Shown piece by piece: positions 36,383 to 45,496 of a stretch of 61,793 nt of DNA. A program made the position numbers and the translations under genes. Positions within the stretch are counted from its first letter, which is position 1, and every line of letters begins with the position of its first letter. The DNA comes from Sphingomonadales bacterium (GTDB lineage: Bacteria; Bacteroidota; Bacteroidia; NS11-12g; UBA955), in contig VHBA01000008.1 in assembly GCA_016872175.1 (NCBI GenBank), positions 1 to 61,793 on the forward strand, written 5' to 3'. Below the pieces are notes generated by a model that made no database searches, was not told the DNA's origin, and saw nothing but the letters and a program-made list of their open reading frames with translations.

Positions 36383-38779
36383 TTATGGATTTCTTTCAAC
36401 CACCAGCCGGCTTGTTTGGCGGCCTTCGTTGCCTTGCAACTGAATGGTGTATATACCTGGCGGCAGGGTAGAGGTTTTGAGCGTGGTTTTCTCACCGGAT
36501 ACAGCTGTTTTGTAAACCAATTTACCGGTTGATGCATATACATACAACTGGTTGTATTGCCCACTCCATGATATTATAGATGTTTGATCTGCGGGGTTAG
36601 GGTATACCTGCATTCCGGTACCGGTATTGTTCTGCTGATAAGATTGCACTGAGCGTGTTTTTACAACCTGAACGGTGATACAGAAAGTGGTGCTGCATTT
36701 ACCCAGAGAGTCCCATACGGTAAGGCAAATTTTGCGGGTGCCACCGAACCAATAAGCATGGTATACGGGTGATTTGAGCTTGCTATAGGTGCTGTCTCCC
36801 CAATCCCATGAATAGCTGTAGCCACCGGTGCTAAGATTGGTTACGAACACAATTCCACTTTTACTAATACTGTCAACCCTGAATTTAGCAACAGCCGAGC
36901 AAGGGTTGCAGTTAATTACCACATTCTGACAAATGGAGGTATCGCATTTCTTGCAGGTATCAATCAATTTAAGGCAAACACTGTAGGTACCATTGTTGGT
37001 GTAGTTTATAGTGTAAACCTGACCTGATCCCACTAAGGCACCAGCACTATACCAGCTGTATTTTACACAGCCGTTATTCAGGTTTTTAGCGGTGAGGGTT
37101 ACTTTTTTGCAATCTACCTTGTAAGTATAGCCAGCTCCTGCTTTTTTCCAGTTGCATGGTGAGGAACAATCTATGTAAATCTTTTGGCAAATGGTAGTAT
37201 CGCATTTTTTACAGTTGTCAGTTAATTTTAAACATATCCAATACCAACCATTACTGCTGAATCCTATACTCTGCACTCTGCCGTTGAAGGTTGCCAGCGG
37301 AACATTATTTGCATTAGATACAGTAAACGCGTATCCAATACAAGTATCATTAAGGTTGTTCCCTTCAAGTACCAGATTCGGGCATTTCAATGCATACGTA
37401 AATCCGGCACCACGCTTGGCCCAGTTGCAAGTTTCCTTGTAGCATGAAACGGTAACCGTTTTGCAAATCACAGTGTCGCACTTTTTGCAGTTGTTGTAAA
37501 GTTTCAGGCAAATGGTGTAAGTGCCGTTTTTAGGAAGGGTAATGCTTTTCAAACGTCCGCCAATACTATCAGTCAGAACACCGTTTACAGTCCACTTGTA
37601 AGAAATGCATGTGTCAACAAGATTGTATGCTTCTACTTTAACTATTGCGCAGGTAGTGGTGCTGGTAATGCCAAATCCTGCCTGTGTCCATACGCAACGC
37701 TTGGTTTCAACAACTACTACCACTTTCTGGCAAGTGGTGATTTTGCAGCGTTTATCGGCTGAGGTAATGGTTACGCAAACTGTAAATGTTCCTGATTTGC
37801 TGTAGGTTTTCAGAGGATCCATTCCTGTGCCTGTGGTGCCGTCACCAAAACTCCAGCTGTAGGTGGCGCCTTTATCAGTGCTGTAACCATAAAATTTATA
37901 AGTGCCATTACCCGTTTTCTTGAATGAGAAACCACCTTGAAGGCGACAAGGCTCTTCAATCACTACCTTTTTACAGATGGTGGTGCAGCATTTCTGTGTT
38001 TTGTCGCAGATTCGAACACACACCTCATAGGTTCCGGGTTTTTTGTACCATTTGGAAATGCTCTTTCCACTTCCGGTGGTTCTATCGCCAAATTTCCATG
38101 TATAATAATATCCATTATCGCTGGACGCTTCAAACTTAACCTGTCCGCCGGTTCCGTATGAAATTTTGAAATCTCCTTTAATGTTACAGGGATTGCTGCA
38201 GCTTATTTTTATCGCTTTACAGATTTCCTTTACGCAAACAGTAGTGGTTCCGGGTACTTTCCAGGTGGCTTTAAGGCATACCTTGTAAACACCATCCTTT
38301 ACGTATGTTTTACTTGGATCTGTTCCGGTACCGGTTCCGCCATCACCCCATGTCCAGCTGTAGCTTACACCGGTGTTGCTTAGCATGCCGGATGTGGCAA
38401 GAAATCTAATCGTTCTGCAATCTGCTTTCCAGGTAAAGTCAGGCTTGAAACTCAAGCAGGGATTGGGAGGGCAAGTGTCAACCGTAACAGATTTGCAGAT
38501 AATAGTATCCCATTTTTTACAGGTATTTAAAACCTTCATACAAACCTGGTAGGTTCCGGGTTTTGCAAATTTGTAGGTAAGGCTGTTTCCTGTATAGGTA
38601 GTTCCAGCGGCCTGCCAGTAAACGGTTATGCAGCTATCAGACTTGCCTGAATAGCTGGCTATAACGGTTAGACATTCGGTTTTATGACTCCATCCATACT
38701 GGGTTTGGGCTTTTAGTTCCTGTTTGCTGCTGAAAAGGAAGGCAATCAAGCTAAAAAGGAGGGTGTATTTTAATTTCAT
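36383..38779 (-). CDS. Surface protein with eight Cys-rich PKD-like repeats and a T9SS sorting domain
   Basis: 798 residues: signal peptide (to about 25), eight consecutive PKD-like domains of about 80-90 residues, and a C-terminal sorting domain starting MQVYPNPADQTSI. Repeats 2, 3, 4 and 8 have the classical WxWGDG/WxFGDG turn. Repeats 1, 5, 6 and 7 lack it and end instead in a conserved C(K)KCDTxIC/CKKWDTIIC segment. Cysteines recur at fixed positions in every repeat, suggesting disulfides and a stiff rod. No enzyme domain is present, so an adhesin or stalk role is inferred. It has its own promoter and terminator. Repeats differ enough in DNA sequence that they are not assembly copies. Confidence 0.85.
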   Translation of the reverse strand: MKLKYTLLFSLIAFLFSSKQELKAQTQYGWSHKTECLTVIASYSGKSDSCITVYWQAAGTTYTGNSLTYKFAKPGTYQVCMKVLNTCKKWDTIICKSVTVDTCPPNPCLSFKPDFTWKADCRTIRFLATSGMLSNTGVSYSWTWGDGGTGTGTDPSKTYVKDGVYKVCLKATWKVPGTTTVCVKEICKAIKISCSNPCNIKGDFKISYGTGGQVKFEASSDNGYYYTWKFGDRTTGSGKSISKWYKKPGTYEVCVRICDKTQKCCTTICKKVVIEEPCRLQGGFSFKKTGNGTYKFYGYSTDKGATYSWSFGDGTTGTGMDPLKTYSKSGTFTVCVTITSADKRCKITTCQKVVVVVETKRCVWTQAGFGITSTTTCAIVKVEAYNLVDTCISYKWTVNGVLTDSIGGRLKSITLPKNGTYTICLKLYNNCKKCDTVICKTVTVSCYKETCNWAKRGAGFTYALKCPNLVLEGNNLNDTCIGYAFTVSNANNVPLATFNGRVQSIGFSSNGWYWICLKLTDNCKKCDTTICQKIYIDCSSPCNWKKAGAGYTYKVDCKKVTLTAKNLNNGCVKYSWYSAGALVGSGQVYTINYTNNGTYSVCLKLIDTCKKCDTSICQNVVINCNPCSAVAKFRVDSISKSGIVFVTNLSTGGYSYSWDWGDSTYSKLKSPVYHAYWFGGTRKICLTVWDSLGKCSTTFCITVQVVKTRSVQSYQQNNTGTGMQVYPNPADQTSIISWSGQYNQLYVYASTGKLVYKTAVSGEKTTLKTSTLPPGIYTIQLQGNEGRQTSRLVVERNP

Positions 38780-38847
38780 ATTTTATATACTTATGTGGAT
38801 TTTAGTGACAGACGTATATTTTTTGTCGGGCGTTGCCCAAAACTAAT

Positions 38848-38880
38848 CAAACGTAGAATATTACAGGTCAAAAAACCAAA
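38848..38880 (-). promoter_or_regulatory. Promoter of the PKD-repeat protein gene (minus strand)
   Basis: On the minus strand: TTTG (38877-38880), a 21-nt spacer and TACGTTTG (38848-38855), a perfect phylum consensus. The transcript would have a leader of about 60 nt before the ATG at 38779. Confidence 0.62.
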
Positions 38881-38921
38881 ATATGGTGATATTGTTTGCT
38901 AATTTAGATTGAATTTAAATC

Positions 38922-40043
38922 CTAAATCATTAACTCTCTGCTTATTGCGTCAGATAGCAGGCGGCCTTTGGGTGTGAGAACTATGTGGTTGTCTTTAATT
39001 AATATAAGACTTTTTTCTGACATTTCCAAAATAATCAGGACCTTTTGTTCTTGCCAACCGGCATTTATCAGGCCAATAGTTTCTGTGTTTAGCCCTTTTG
39101 TTAATCTTAGACGTGTAATTATCAGTTCATTTATGTAATCATTATCGGAAAGTAACTCTTCTTCAAAGTTGAGTTTCTGATTTTCCACCCCCAGAACGTA
39201 AGACTGATTATCTGCAATATTCCAGCGCCGCGTGCGCTTACCATCAAAACTGTGCGCTGATGGCCCCAAACCCAGATACGGTTTGTTCTGCCAGTAATTA
39301 CTGTTGTGTTTGGCCTCAAATCCCGTTTGGCATAGGTTGCTCGTTTCATAATGAAGCCATTTGTTTTTATCCGCATATTCCTGCAACAATTCAAAATGCC
39401 GGGCCTGTTTGTCGTCATCAATTTCAGGAATTTTTCCCACGGCGATATCTTTTTGCATTCGGGTGTTGGGTTCGGATGTTAGCGCATAAGCCGAAATGTG
39501 CTGTGCCCCGCAATTGAAGGCCCACTGAAGGGTTTCCTTCCATGCCTCATCACTCAGCCATTGGCTGCCGTAAATCAAATCCAGGTTTACAGACTGTAGG
39601 CCTGCATTTACCAGTAGTTCTAAGGCTGAAATTGAATTTGCAGCTGTGTGCGCCCTGTTCATGGCTTGCAATTCTACATTGCTCAGTGACTGCACCCCAA
39701 GGCTTATGCGGTTAATGCCAGCCAGCTTCCATTTTTCGATATTCTCTACGTTTACATCTTCCGGGTTGGCCTCTATCGTTATTTCAGCACCGGGCTGAAT
39801 ACCACCGTTCAATTTTATATGTGTTATGAATTTACCCAACTGTTCAGCAGGGAGAAGCGAAGGTGTGCCACCTCCAAAGTAGAGTGTTTCCCATGGATCC
39901 GACCATTCAGGCAATAATAAATCATATTCCATTTGAATATACTGCATGAAATCTTCCCTGTATCGGCTGCCGGTAGTGAAATGGAAATTGCAGTAGGTGC
40001 AAGCCTTGCGGCAAAAGGGAATATGAATGTAAAGTCCCGACAA
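38922..40043 (-). CDS. hemW: HemW-like radical SAM protein (coproporphyrinogen oxidase-like heme chaperone)
   Basis: A radical S-adenosylmethionine protein related to HemN, thought to handle heme rather than oxidise coproporphyrinogen. The cluster motif CRKACTYC lies at residues 11-18 when translation starts at TTG 40043, which gives the typical short LSGLYIHIPFC N-terminus; it lacks the long N-terminal arm of true HemN. YFGGGTPSLL, TIEANPEDV, RISLGVQS and GLGPSAHSF follow. A longer frame opens with ATG at 40127, but it would overlap the signal peptide region of the divergent gene and lacks homologue support. Length 373. Confidence 0.88.
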   Translation of the reverse strand: MSGLYIHIPFCRKACTYCNFHFTTGSRYREDFMQYIQMEYDLLLPEWSDPWETLYFGGGTPSLLPAEQLGKFITHIKLNGGIQPGAEITIEANPEDVNVENIEKWKLAGINRISLGVQSLSNVELQAMNRAHTAANSISALELLVNAGLQSVNLDLIYGSQWLSDEAWKETLQWAFNCGAQHISAYALTSEPNTRMQKDIAVGKIPEIDDDKQARHFELLQEYADKNKWLHYETSNLCQTGFEAKHNSNYWQNKPYLGLGPSAHSFDGKRTRRWNIADNQSYVLGVENQKLNFEEELLSDNDYINELIITRLRLTKGLNTETIGLINAGWQEQKVLIILEMSEKSLILIKDNHIVLTPKGRLLSDAISRELMI

Positions 40044-40079
40044 TTCAAGGCAAAGTTCGTAATTTGCGGACAATACCGC

Positions 40080-41729
40080 TTGCAAAAAAAGTTTTTCATA
40101 TTGCTGCCCCTGATTTGTATTGTGCAATTTGGTTTTTTGCTTGCCAATCCCAAATTAGGTAATGCAGAAAAGGCCTTTTTTGATAGCACTGAAACAGAAC
40201 TAATTCTTAATAAGTTATGGCAACAGGGCTTTTTTGCTATGAGAAATCTGGATTCAGCCGGATATATTTCAGGAAAAGATGTGCCCTGTTGTTTTCGTGA
40301 GGCCGGCAGTCAGTGTCTCTTTAAGCCTAATGATTACATGGTTTTTCAGGACAGCTGGCTTTGGGTACAGTTGCAAACAGGTTATCCTTTTGCTTCCTAC
40401 AGGTGTATTCCCGATAGTGTAATCGGAAATACTGTTTACGTTTCCTGTGATCGTCAGTTGGGTCCTTTGTGCCTGTATGATTCAATCATAACCAATGATT
40501 TGAGGCTTTCGGGTTACTTTTTAAGCAAAGTAGGTTCATTGGTTCCAGGCTTGCCATTCAATGAGAATGAGGTGCAACAATTCAGGAGTAAAATGCTTGC
40601 TGCGGACGGATACGCGCTCAAAAGCGATATAATACCTTCATTCCATTATGGTTGTTTTGTACTTGATTATGGGGTAATTCGTCAAAAACGTGACCGTTTG
40701 TCCGGATTGCTAGGTTTGGCAACTCAGGCAAATCAAAAGCCGGTGGTTACGGGCGAAGCCGATGCTGCATTCTATGACCTGTTTGGGCATGGTGTATCTC
40801 TATATGCCCGGTGGAGACGGTTTCAGGCACGTTCGCAGGAGCTGTTTACAGGCACGGAATTACCCTATTTGCTGGGTACTCCATTTGTTACCGGACTGCA
40901 TTTCGGCCTTGAAAAATTCGATACGGTTTACACCCGCTTCAGGCAAACAGCAATGCTGCGATTTCCCGCTTCGCGCCAATGGCGGTGGGGTCTGGGAGTG
41001 GAGCGCACTGGTATTACAGGGCTGGGCATTGATAAGAATTTTGTTAAAAGCCAGCGTAGTCTTCCCTTAAATGCACCAAGCAGAGCCACCTCCTACATGG
41101 CATCTATTGAAAAAGTGAATCTTCAAATGGCTGTTTTTGCAAGGCAAGGCTGGTCAATGAAGGTGGAGACAGGCGTTGGAAATCGCTCCTGGCTGCGCGA
41201 TGCAGGAATTTCCTCCATTACGTGGAAAAATGCTGAAGGGAAATCAGAAAATATTTATGACAGTTTACAACGTACAGGAAAATTGAAGCAAACAACCATT
41301 AAATTGCGTTATTTTGGTTCCGGTTATCTTCCCGTTGTTCGCAGCTGGGTAATATTTTTTTCCTTACAGGGCGAGGTTTACAAGGCCCCCAATATCAATT
41401 TTGCAGAGTTATCGCGCTGGGGAGGAATAAATTCCATTCGCGGGTTCAACGAGCAGCGTATTTTTGCAAACGCGTTTCACATGGCCAATGTAGAATTTCG
41501 GTTTATGGCAGGACCGTCAGGTTTTGTTGCACCCTTTATTTCAGGGGCGCTGTACCGAAATGCCACGCTTCTGCAAAATGGAATTAACAGGCTTTATAGC
41601 CTGGGACTAGCCGGGGGCCTGAAAACGGGTGCCGGAATACTGAAGTTTGCATGGGCACTAGGTAATGAGGAAAATGGCTTGGATTTTAGGGATGCTAAAT
41701 TTCATTTGGGGCTGAGCAATGCTTTTTAA
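40080..41729 (+). CDS. Omp85/BamA-TamA-like outer-membrane barrel protein
   Basis: About 549 residues from a TTG start at 40080, which places the signal peptide (QKKFFILLPLICIVQFGFLLA) at the N-terminus. A short periplasmic region of about 150-180 residues follows; GLPFNENEVQQFRSKML may be the last POTRA strand-helix. A beta-barrel then extends to the terminal ..HLGLSNAF, ending in Phe like a BAM signal. The barrel carries GGINSIRGFNEQRIF, the Omp85 loop 6 (V/I)RG(F/Y) motif. BamA and TamA have three to five POTRA domains, so this is a minimal relative. The start is head-to-head with hemW, with 36 nt between the two TTG codons. It overlaps the next gene by 11 bp. Confidence 0.75.
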   Translation: MQKKFFILLPLICIVQFGFLLANPKLGNAEKAFFDSTETELILNKLWQQGFFAMRNLDSAGYISGKDVPCCFREAGSQCLFKPNDYMVFQDSWLWVQLQTGYPFASYRCIPDSVIGNTVYVSCDRQLGPLCLYDSIITNDLRLSGYFLSKVGSLVPGLPFNENEVQQFRSKMLAADGYALKSDIIPSFHYGCFVLDYGVIRQKRDRLSGLLGLATQANQKPVVTGEADAAFYDLFGHGVSLYARWRRFQARSQELFTGTELPYLLGTPFVTGLHFGLEKFDTVYTRFRQTAMLRFPASRQWRWGLGVERTGITGLGIDKNFVKSQRSLPLNAPSRATSYMASIEKVNLQMAVFARQGWSMKVETGVGNRSWLRDAGISSITWKNAEGKSENIYDSLQRTGKLKQTTIKLRYFGSGYLPVVRSWVIFFSLQGEVYKAPNINFAELSRWGGINSIRGFNEQRIFANAFHMANVEFRFMAGPSGFVAPFISGALYRNATLLQNGINRLYSLGLAGGLKTGAGILKFAWALGNEENGLDFRDAKFHLGLSNAF

Positions 41730-42675
41730 ACTCAAAAACCTTGCATTTATGTTTCTTGGGCTGTCTGTGCTTGCTGCTGATGTAACGGCTTCCACCACGA
41801 AAAAACGAACCCGTAGAGAAAGGATTGAAAATACCGAAAGAGAAGCACGCAGCAACATTGATACGCAGAAGATAAGCCGTAGCAAGTTTATAGACAGCCT
41901 TAGAAAAGATTCGCTTTGTGCGGTACTGAAATCAAGATTTACCATCAAATATAAAGATACCATCATACCAAGAATAAGAGATCCCTTCGATCCGTTTGTG
42001 CACCAGGCATTTTACCGAGTTGGCCAAGCCAAATTCTGGTTTTTTATCATTTCACTGGTGGTGCTGGGATTATTTATCTACTACCGAGCTGCATTTCCCA
42101 AACAATTCTATCAGCGCTACCGGGGTGTCTTTAATAATTATTATTTCAATGAGCTTATTATGGATCGCTCGTTATCCTTTACTTCAGGCAGTCTGGTGTG
42201 TGTGTTGCTTTCAACGTTTGTAATGGCACAGACTGTTATTCTTATAGCAGTATACAGTCAATTTTTGCAGTTAAACAGTGTAGTGTTTTTTATATTCATG
42301 CTCATCGGGGTTTTGGCTTGGAAAGTGATGCTCTATTTCTCGCAGCGTCTACAGTCTTTAGTGTTTTCTGCCGGTGAAGTTTCAAGATCGTTGCTTCAAA
42401 AACAGGTCACAGTGGACTTTTGGGCATCCATCATTGCTTTTCCACTTATTAATATTGTGTATTATAATCCAAATCGTTTGCGTGACATACCAGTGTCTCA
42501 ATGCCTTCTGATTATGGTAGTTGTATGGTTTTTATTGAAAATGCTTGTTCAGTTGGTTTACCTGTTTCGTGAAAAAAATTATTCATTCACCAATATTTTG
42601 TATTTTTGCGCCTTGGAAGTCTTGCCGCATGCAATTCTGACAAAAACCCTTTTCAGCATCTCACAAACTCCATGA
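41719..42675 (+). CDS. DUF4271 family membrane protein
   Basis: 318 residues with a signal-like N-terminal helix, a basic periplasmic-type stretch (TTKKRTRRERIENTERE), DPFDPFVHQAFY and then about six transmembrane helices, as in DUF4271 proteins, which in Bacteroidota are regularly encoded next to hemD. Function unknown. It overlaps the Omp85-like gene by 11 bp and hemD by 4 bp (ATGA), so all three are likely one transcript. Confidence 0.85.
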   Translation: MLFKLKNLAFMFLGLSVLAADVTASTTKKRTRRERIENTEREARSNIDTQKISRSKFIDSLRKDSLCAVLKSRFTIKYKDTIIPRIRDPFDPFVHQAFYRVGQAKFWFFIISLVVLGLFIYYRAAFPKQFYQRYRGVFNNYYFNELIMDRSLSFTSGSLVCVLLSTFVMAQTVILIAVYSQFLQLNSVVFFIFMLIGVLAWKVMLYFSQRLQSLVFSAGEVSRSLLQKQVTVDFWASIIAFPLINIVYYNPNRLRDIPVSQCLLIMVVVWFLLKMLVQLVYLFREKNYSFTNILYFCALEVLPHAILTKTLFSISQTP

Positions 42676-43439
42676 ACGAAAGAGAGAAAAAGGTAAAGAG
42701 CATCCTCATTACCCAGCCGCCGCCCGAAGCAGGCAAAAATGTCTATGAGGAATTTGCAAAAAAATACAAACTAAAGATAGATTTTAGGTCATTTATTCAT
42801 ATTGAGCCGCTGACGGCTAAGGAAATACGAAGACAGAAAGTAGCTTTTCCGGACTACACTGCCATCATTTTCAATTCGAAGAATGCAGTAGATTCTTTTT
42901 TTACCATGGCGCTGGAAATGAAGGTGGAAATGCCACAGGATACCAAGTATTTCTCAATCAACGAGAATGTTTCCAACTATGTGCAGAAATACATAGTGCC
43001 CCGCAAACGCAAAATGTTTCATGGAAAAGGAACGGAGAAAGATTTCCTGAACCTCATGAAAAACCATGGTTCAGAGAAGTTTCTTTTTCCCTGCTCCGAT
43101 ATTCGTAAACCCAATATTCCCAATTTTTTTGCCGATCATAAGCTGAATTTTAAGGAATGTATCATCTACAGAACTGTAAGCAGCGATTTGAGTGATTTGA
43201 GAGAGGTGTTTTATGATATTCTTGTATTTTTCAGTCCGGCCGATATAAAGTCTCTGTATGACAACTTCCCCGATTTTGTGCAAAATGCCACACGTATTTC
43301 AGGTTTTGGCGACAGTACTCAGAAAGCCATACAAGAGCATAGCCTGATTCTCGATATACCGGCGCCTGCGCCTGACAGCCCGTCCATGCTTGCTGCTTTG
43401 GAGAAATATGTAAAAAAAGCAAACGCTGAAAAGAAATAA
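42672..43439 (+). CDS. hemD: Uroporphyrinogen-III synthase
   Basis: Cyclises hydroxymethylbilane to uroporphyrinogen III in heme synthesis. 255 residues from ATG 42672. The family is weakly conserved; ILITQPPPEAGKNVY at the N-terminus, IIFNSKNAVDSFF in the middle and DILVFFSPADIKSLYDNFPDF followed by GDSTQKAIQEHSL in the second half are the recognisable elements. The sequence is the Bacteroidota type in which the gene follows DUF4271, as here (4-bp overlap). With hemW nearby this hints at a loose heme neighbourhood. Confidence 0.85.
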   Translation: MNEREKKVKSILITQPPPEAGKNVYEEFAKKYKLKIDFRSFIHIEPLTAKEIRRQKVAFPDYTAIIFNSKNAVDSFFTMALEMKVEMPQDTKYFSINENVSNYVQKYIVPRKRKMFHGKGTEKDFLNLMKNHGSEKFLFPCSDIRKPNIPNFFADHKLNFKECIIYRTVSSDLSDLREVFYDILVFFSPADIKSLYDNFPDFVQNATRISGFGDSTQKAIQEHSLILDIPAPAPDSPSMLAALEKYVKKANAEKK

Positions 43440-44627
43440 TCAGCGCAGCTTTTCCGTTACAAAGCAGGTTTTTTCGTCTTTTCCGGTAAAAAACAAGTAC
43501 AAAGTTCCACCGTCTTTCAGTTTTAATTTTTTACGGGTTTCTTCCGAGGGCATAACAAAATCTCTTGTGCTTACGTTGGCCTGCGTTATACCTGCTGTTT
43601 TAAGTTGATTGCCGATATGGTTCAGTGAGCCTGTAATCTTTTGGTTCAATGCAAAACACCTGCCCAGGGCAGAGGGAATGATGGTGTTTCCAGTTAAATA
43701 GTAACCATGCCGACTTGCCGCTTTCAGCCCTGCTTGTTCAATGATGCTGTCTCTAAATCCAGCCTTTATGGCAGCTGATGATAATTCGCAGAAAATTTCA
43801 GTTTTGGTTTCATGCAATTCCATAGGAACTTCCTTGCCAAAAATCCGGGTATTGTTATCCTCGCAGTGAACGACGCGAACGCCGGGGGATGCGTTTTCTC
43901 CCCAAACAGCCAGCAGTTCTTTTACTTCACTGCGATCGCTGAAAATATAAAACATTATTGGCTGTCCCAGCTGATTCTCAAACCAGTTTAAATCTGTCAT
44001 GGGGCTTAGCTTAACAATCCAGTTTTTGGCGAGATGGCTGAATTTTTTGTACAATGAGAAAATATCGGGGGAATAAGCCGAAACATCGGCAGCCATTCGG
44101 CTTCCCGCCGTCCTGCGGTCAGGATCGGCATAAATACAATCCCATTGGGTGTTTTGAGTCGGGAGAAAATCTTCTGCCGTGGTATCAAGCCGGGTGATAT
44201 TGATTATGCCCATTTGTAGGTTATTGAACCTTGCAATGGCATTGAGTCCCTTGTCGGGATCAAGGCTGGTAATGTGTTCGAATTTTTTGGAAAATGCCGC
44301 ATCATCCACTCCGAGTCCACCGGTGAGGCTTAACATATTTTTGCCAGAAAACAGGGAAGTTTTTGCATGGGCAATACTTTCCGAAGTGCACTGTTCAAGC
44401 GGTATAGAAGCAAATAGACAATGGTTTTTTGTCCATGATGGTAATTTTTTTGCTGCCTTAGGCAGGCAAAGCTGCTGTTCCGATAAAATCTCATAGGTAA
44501 ATGCGCGTTCATCATCAGGTAAATCCAATTTTTTAACCGCTGTTGAATAAATCCTGTCAGATATTCGTTCTATACTCAGTGTATTTCCCGAAATTGAGTT
44601 TAATTTGCAGTAAATTTCCCTTATCAT
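43440..44627 (-). CDS. THUMP-like domain class I SAM-dependent methyltransferase
   Basis: 395 residues from ATG 44627. The SAM-binding region MLSLTGGLGVDDAAFSKKF (motif I) is followed by SLDPDKGLNAIARFN, then CIYADPDRRTAGSR (a DPDR variant of motif IV). A C-terminal THUMP-like domain (about 300-395) is shared with a family of predicted RNA or protein methyltransferases whose substrate is unknown. An upstream in-frame ATG at 44705 is unlikely, because that stretch reads through the lipoprotein gene on the other strand. The start codon overlaps that of the divergent lipoprotein in the palindrome TCATGA. Confidence 0.82.
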   Translation of the reverse strand: MIREIYCKLNSISGNTLSIERISDRIYSTAVKKLDLPDDERAFTYEILSEQQLCLPKAAKKLPSWTKNHCLFASIPLEQCTSESIAHAKTSLFSGKNMLSLTGGLGVDDAAFSKKFEHITSLDPDKGLNAIARFNNLQMGIINITRLDTTAEDFLPTQNTQWDCIYADPDRRTAGSRMAADVSAYSPDIFSLYKKFSHLAKNWIVKLSPMTDLNWFENQLGQPIMFYIFSDRSEVKELLAVWGENASPGVRVVHCEDNNTRIFGKEVPMELHETKTEIFCELSSAAIKAGFRDSIIEQAGLKAASRHGYYLTGNTIIPSALGRCFALNQKITGSLNHIGNQLKTAGITQANVSTRDFVMPSEETRKKLKLKDGGTLYLFFTGKDEKTCFVTEKLR

Positions 44628-44754
44628 GAAAAAGGCAAAAGTAATCATCGCTATCCTGATTTGTATCACCGCAGTTTCCTGTGGTTCGTTTCGCAAGAAA
44701 GACAAGTGTCCTTCTGTAGGAATGGCGAATCATGGCATGATCATTAAAAAGTAA
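44626..44754 (+). CDS. Very small predicted lipoprotein (42 residues)
   Basis: Translates as MKKAKVIIAILICITAVSCG followed by a 22-residue tail with FRKKDKCPSVGMANHGMIIKK. The basic-hydrophobic leader and the cysteine in AVSCG form a lipobox, so the mature peptide is only about 24 residues on a lipid anchor. The stop TAA overlaps the next start (TAATG), which couples it to ytxJ. The start shares bases with the divergent methyltransferase start. A second cysteine (KCPSVG) is notable. Size makes a chance frame possible, but the signal, the lipobox and the overlap with ytxJ together argue for a real gene. Confidence 0.62.
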   Translation: MKKAKVIIAILICITAVSCGSFRKKDKCPSVGMANHGMIIKK

Positions 44755-45092
44755 TGTCATCAGCACCGCAGCTCACAGACGAGGCCTCACTTGAGGCTTT
44801 GATTGCAGAATCGCATGTGGTACCTGTTTTAATATTTAAGCATAGCACCCGCTGCTCCATCAGCAGTATGGCGTTGAATCGCATGGCCTCTTCCAACCCT
44901 GCACTTCAGTATCATATTGTAGATGTGATTGCGAACCGACCTGTGAGCAATAAAATTGCCGAAGTTTTTTCCGTGCACCACGAATCGCCTCAATTGCTGA
45001 TTATTCACAAAGGCGAATGTTTGTACGAAGCCTCTCATCTTGAAATTCAGCCCAGGGAAATTTTTCAGGAACTGCAGGTTCTCCAGTCATAG
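44754..45092 (+). CDS. ytxJ: YtxJ-like monothiol bacilliredoxin (DUF2847)
   Basis: 112 residues of thioredoxin-like fold with one active-site cysteine (FKHSTRCSISS, Cys34). The family is named after the bacillithiol system and is predicted to reduce bacillithiol-mixed disulfides; this suggests the organism makes bacillithiol, as many Bacteroidota do. DVIANRPVSNKIAEVFSVHHESPQ matches the conserved centre. Position between a small lipoprotein (overlapping by 1 bp) and a thioesterase. Confidence 0.85.
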   Translation: MSSAPQLTDEASLEALIAESHVVPVLIFKHSTRCSISSMALNRMASSNPALQYHIVDVIANRPVSNKIAEVFSVHHESPQLLIIHKGECLYEASHLEIQPREIFQELQVLQS

Positions 45093-45097
45093 ATTTT

Positions 45098-45496
45098 ATG
45101 AAAGCAATACACCAAACGGGGGATGTAATCCACATGGAAAAGGTGGTGGAAACAACCGATCTGGCAACATTTGAGACGGGAAACGTACATCCATTTTACG
45201 GCACATTTGCCCTGGGGCGTGATGTAGAATGGGCTTGCAGGCAGTTTGTGCTTAACATGAAAGACGAAGACGAAGAAGGAATTGGTACATTTCTGAATAT
45301 CAGCCACAAAAGCCCGGCCATGCTGGGAGATACGGTAACCATCACCGCTACCCTGATAAAACTGGAAGGCAATACGGTGGATTGCGAGTTTGTGGTTCAT
45401 GTAGGTGAAAGGCTTGTTGCCGAAGGCACCCAGGGACAGAAAATTCTGAAGAAAGAAAAAGTAGCGCGGTTAATTGATAGTTTGAAAGTTGGCTAA
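45098..45496 (+). CDS. Hotdog-fold thioesterase-like protein (FlK-related)
   Basis: 132 residues with the hotdog pattern of the fluoroacetyl-CoA thioesterase-like group: TGNVHPFYGT, a central helix with EWACRQFVLNM, then ISHKSPAMLGDTVTITATL and VHVGERLVAEGTQGQKIL. Substrate unknown. It starts 5 nt after ytxJ and overlaps smpB by 8 bp. Confidence 0.78.
   Translation: MKAIHQTGDVIHMEKVVETTDLATFETGNVHPFYGTFALGRDVEWACRQFVLNMKDEDEEGIGTFLNISHKSPAMLGDTVTITATLIKLEGNTVDCEFVVHVGERLVAEGTQGQKILKKEKVARLIDSLKVG

Noticed and set aside
36383-38779. Repeat region of the PKD gene as an assembly-made duplication
   Set aside because: The repeats are diverged at DNA and protein level and correspond to domain units; they are true gene structure.
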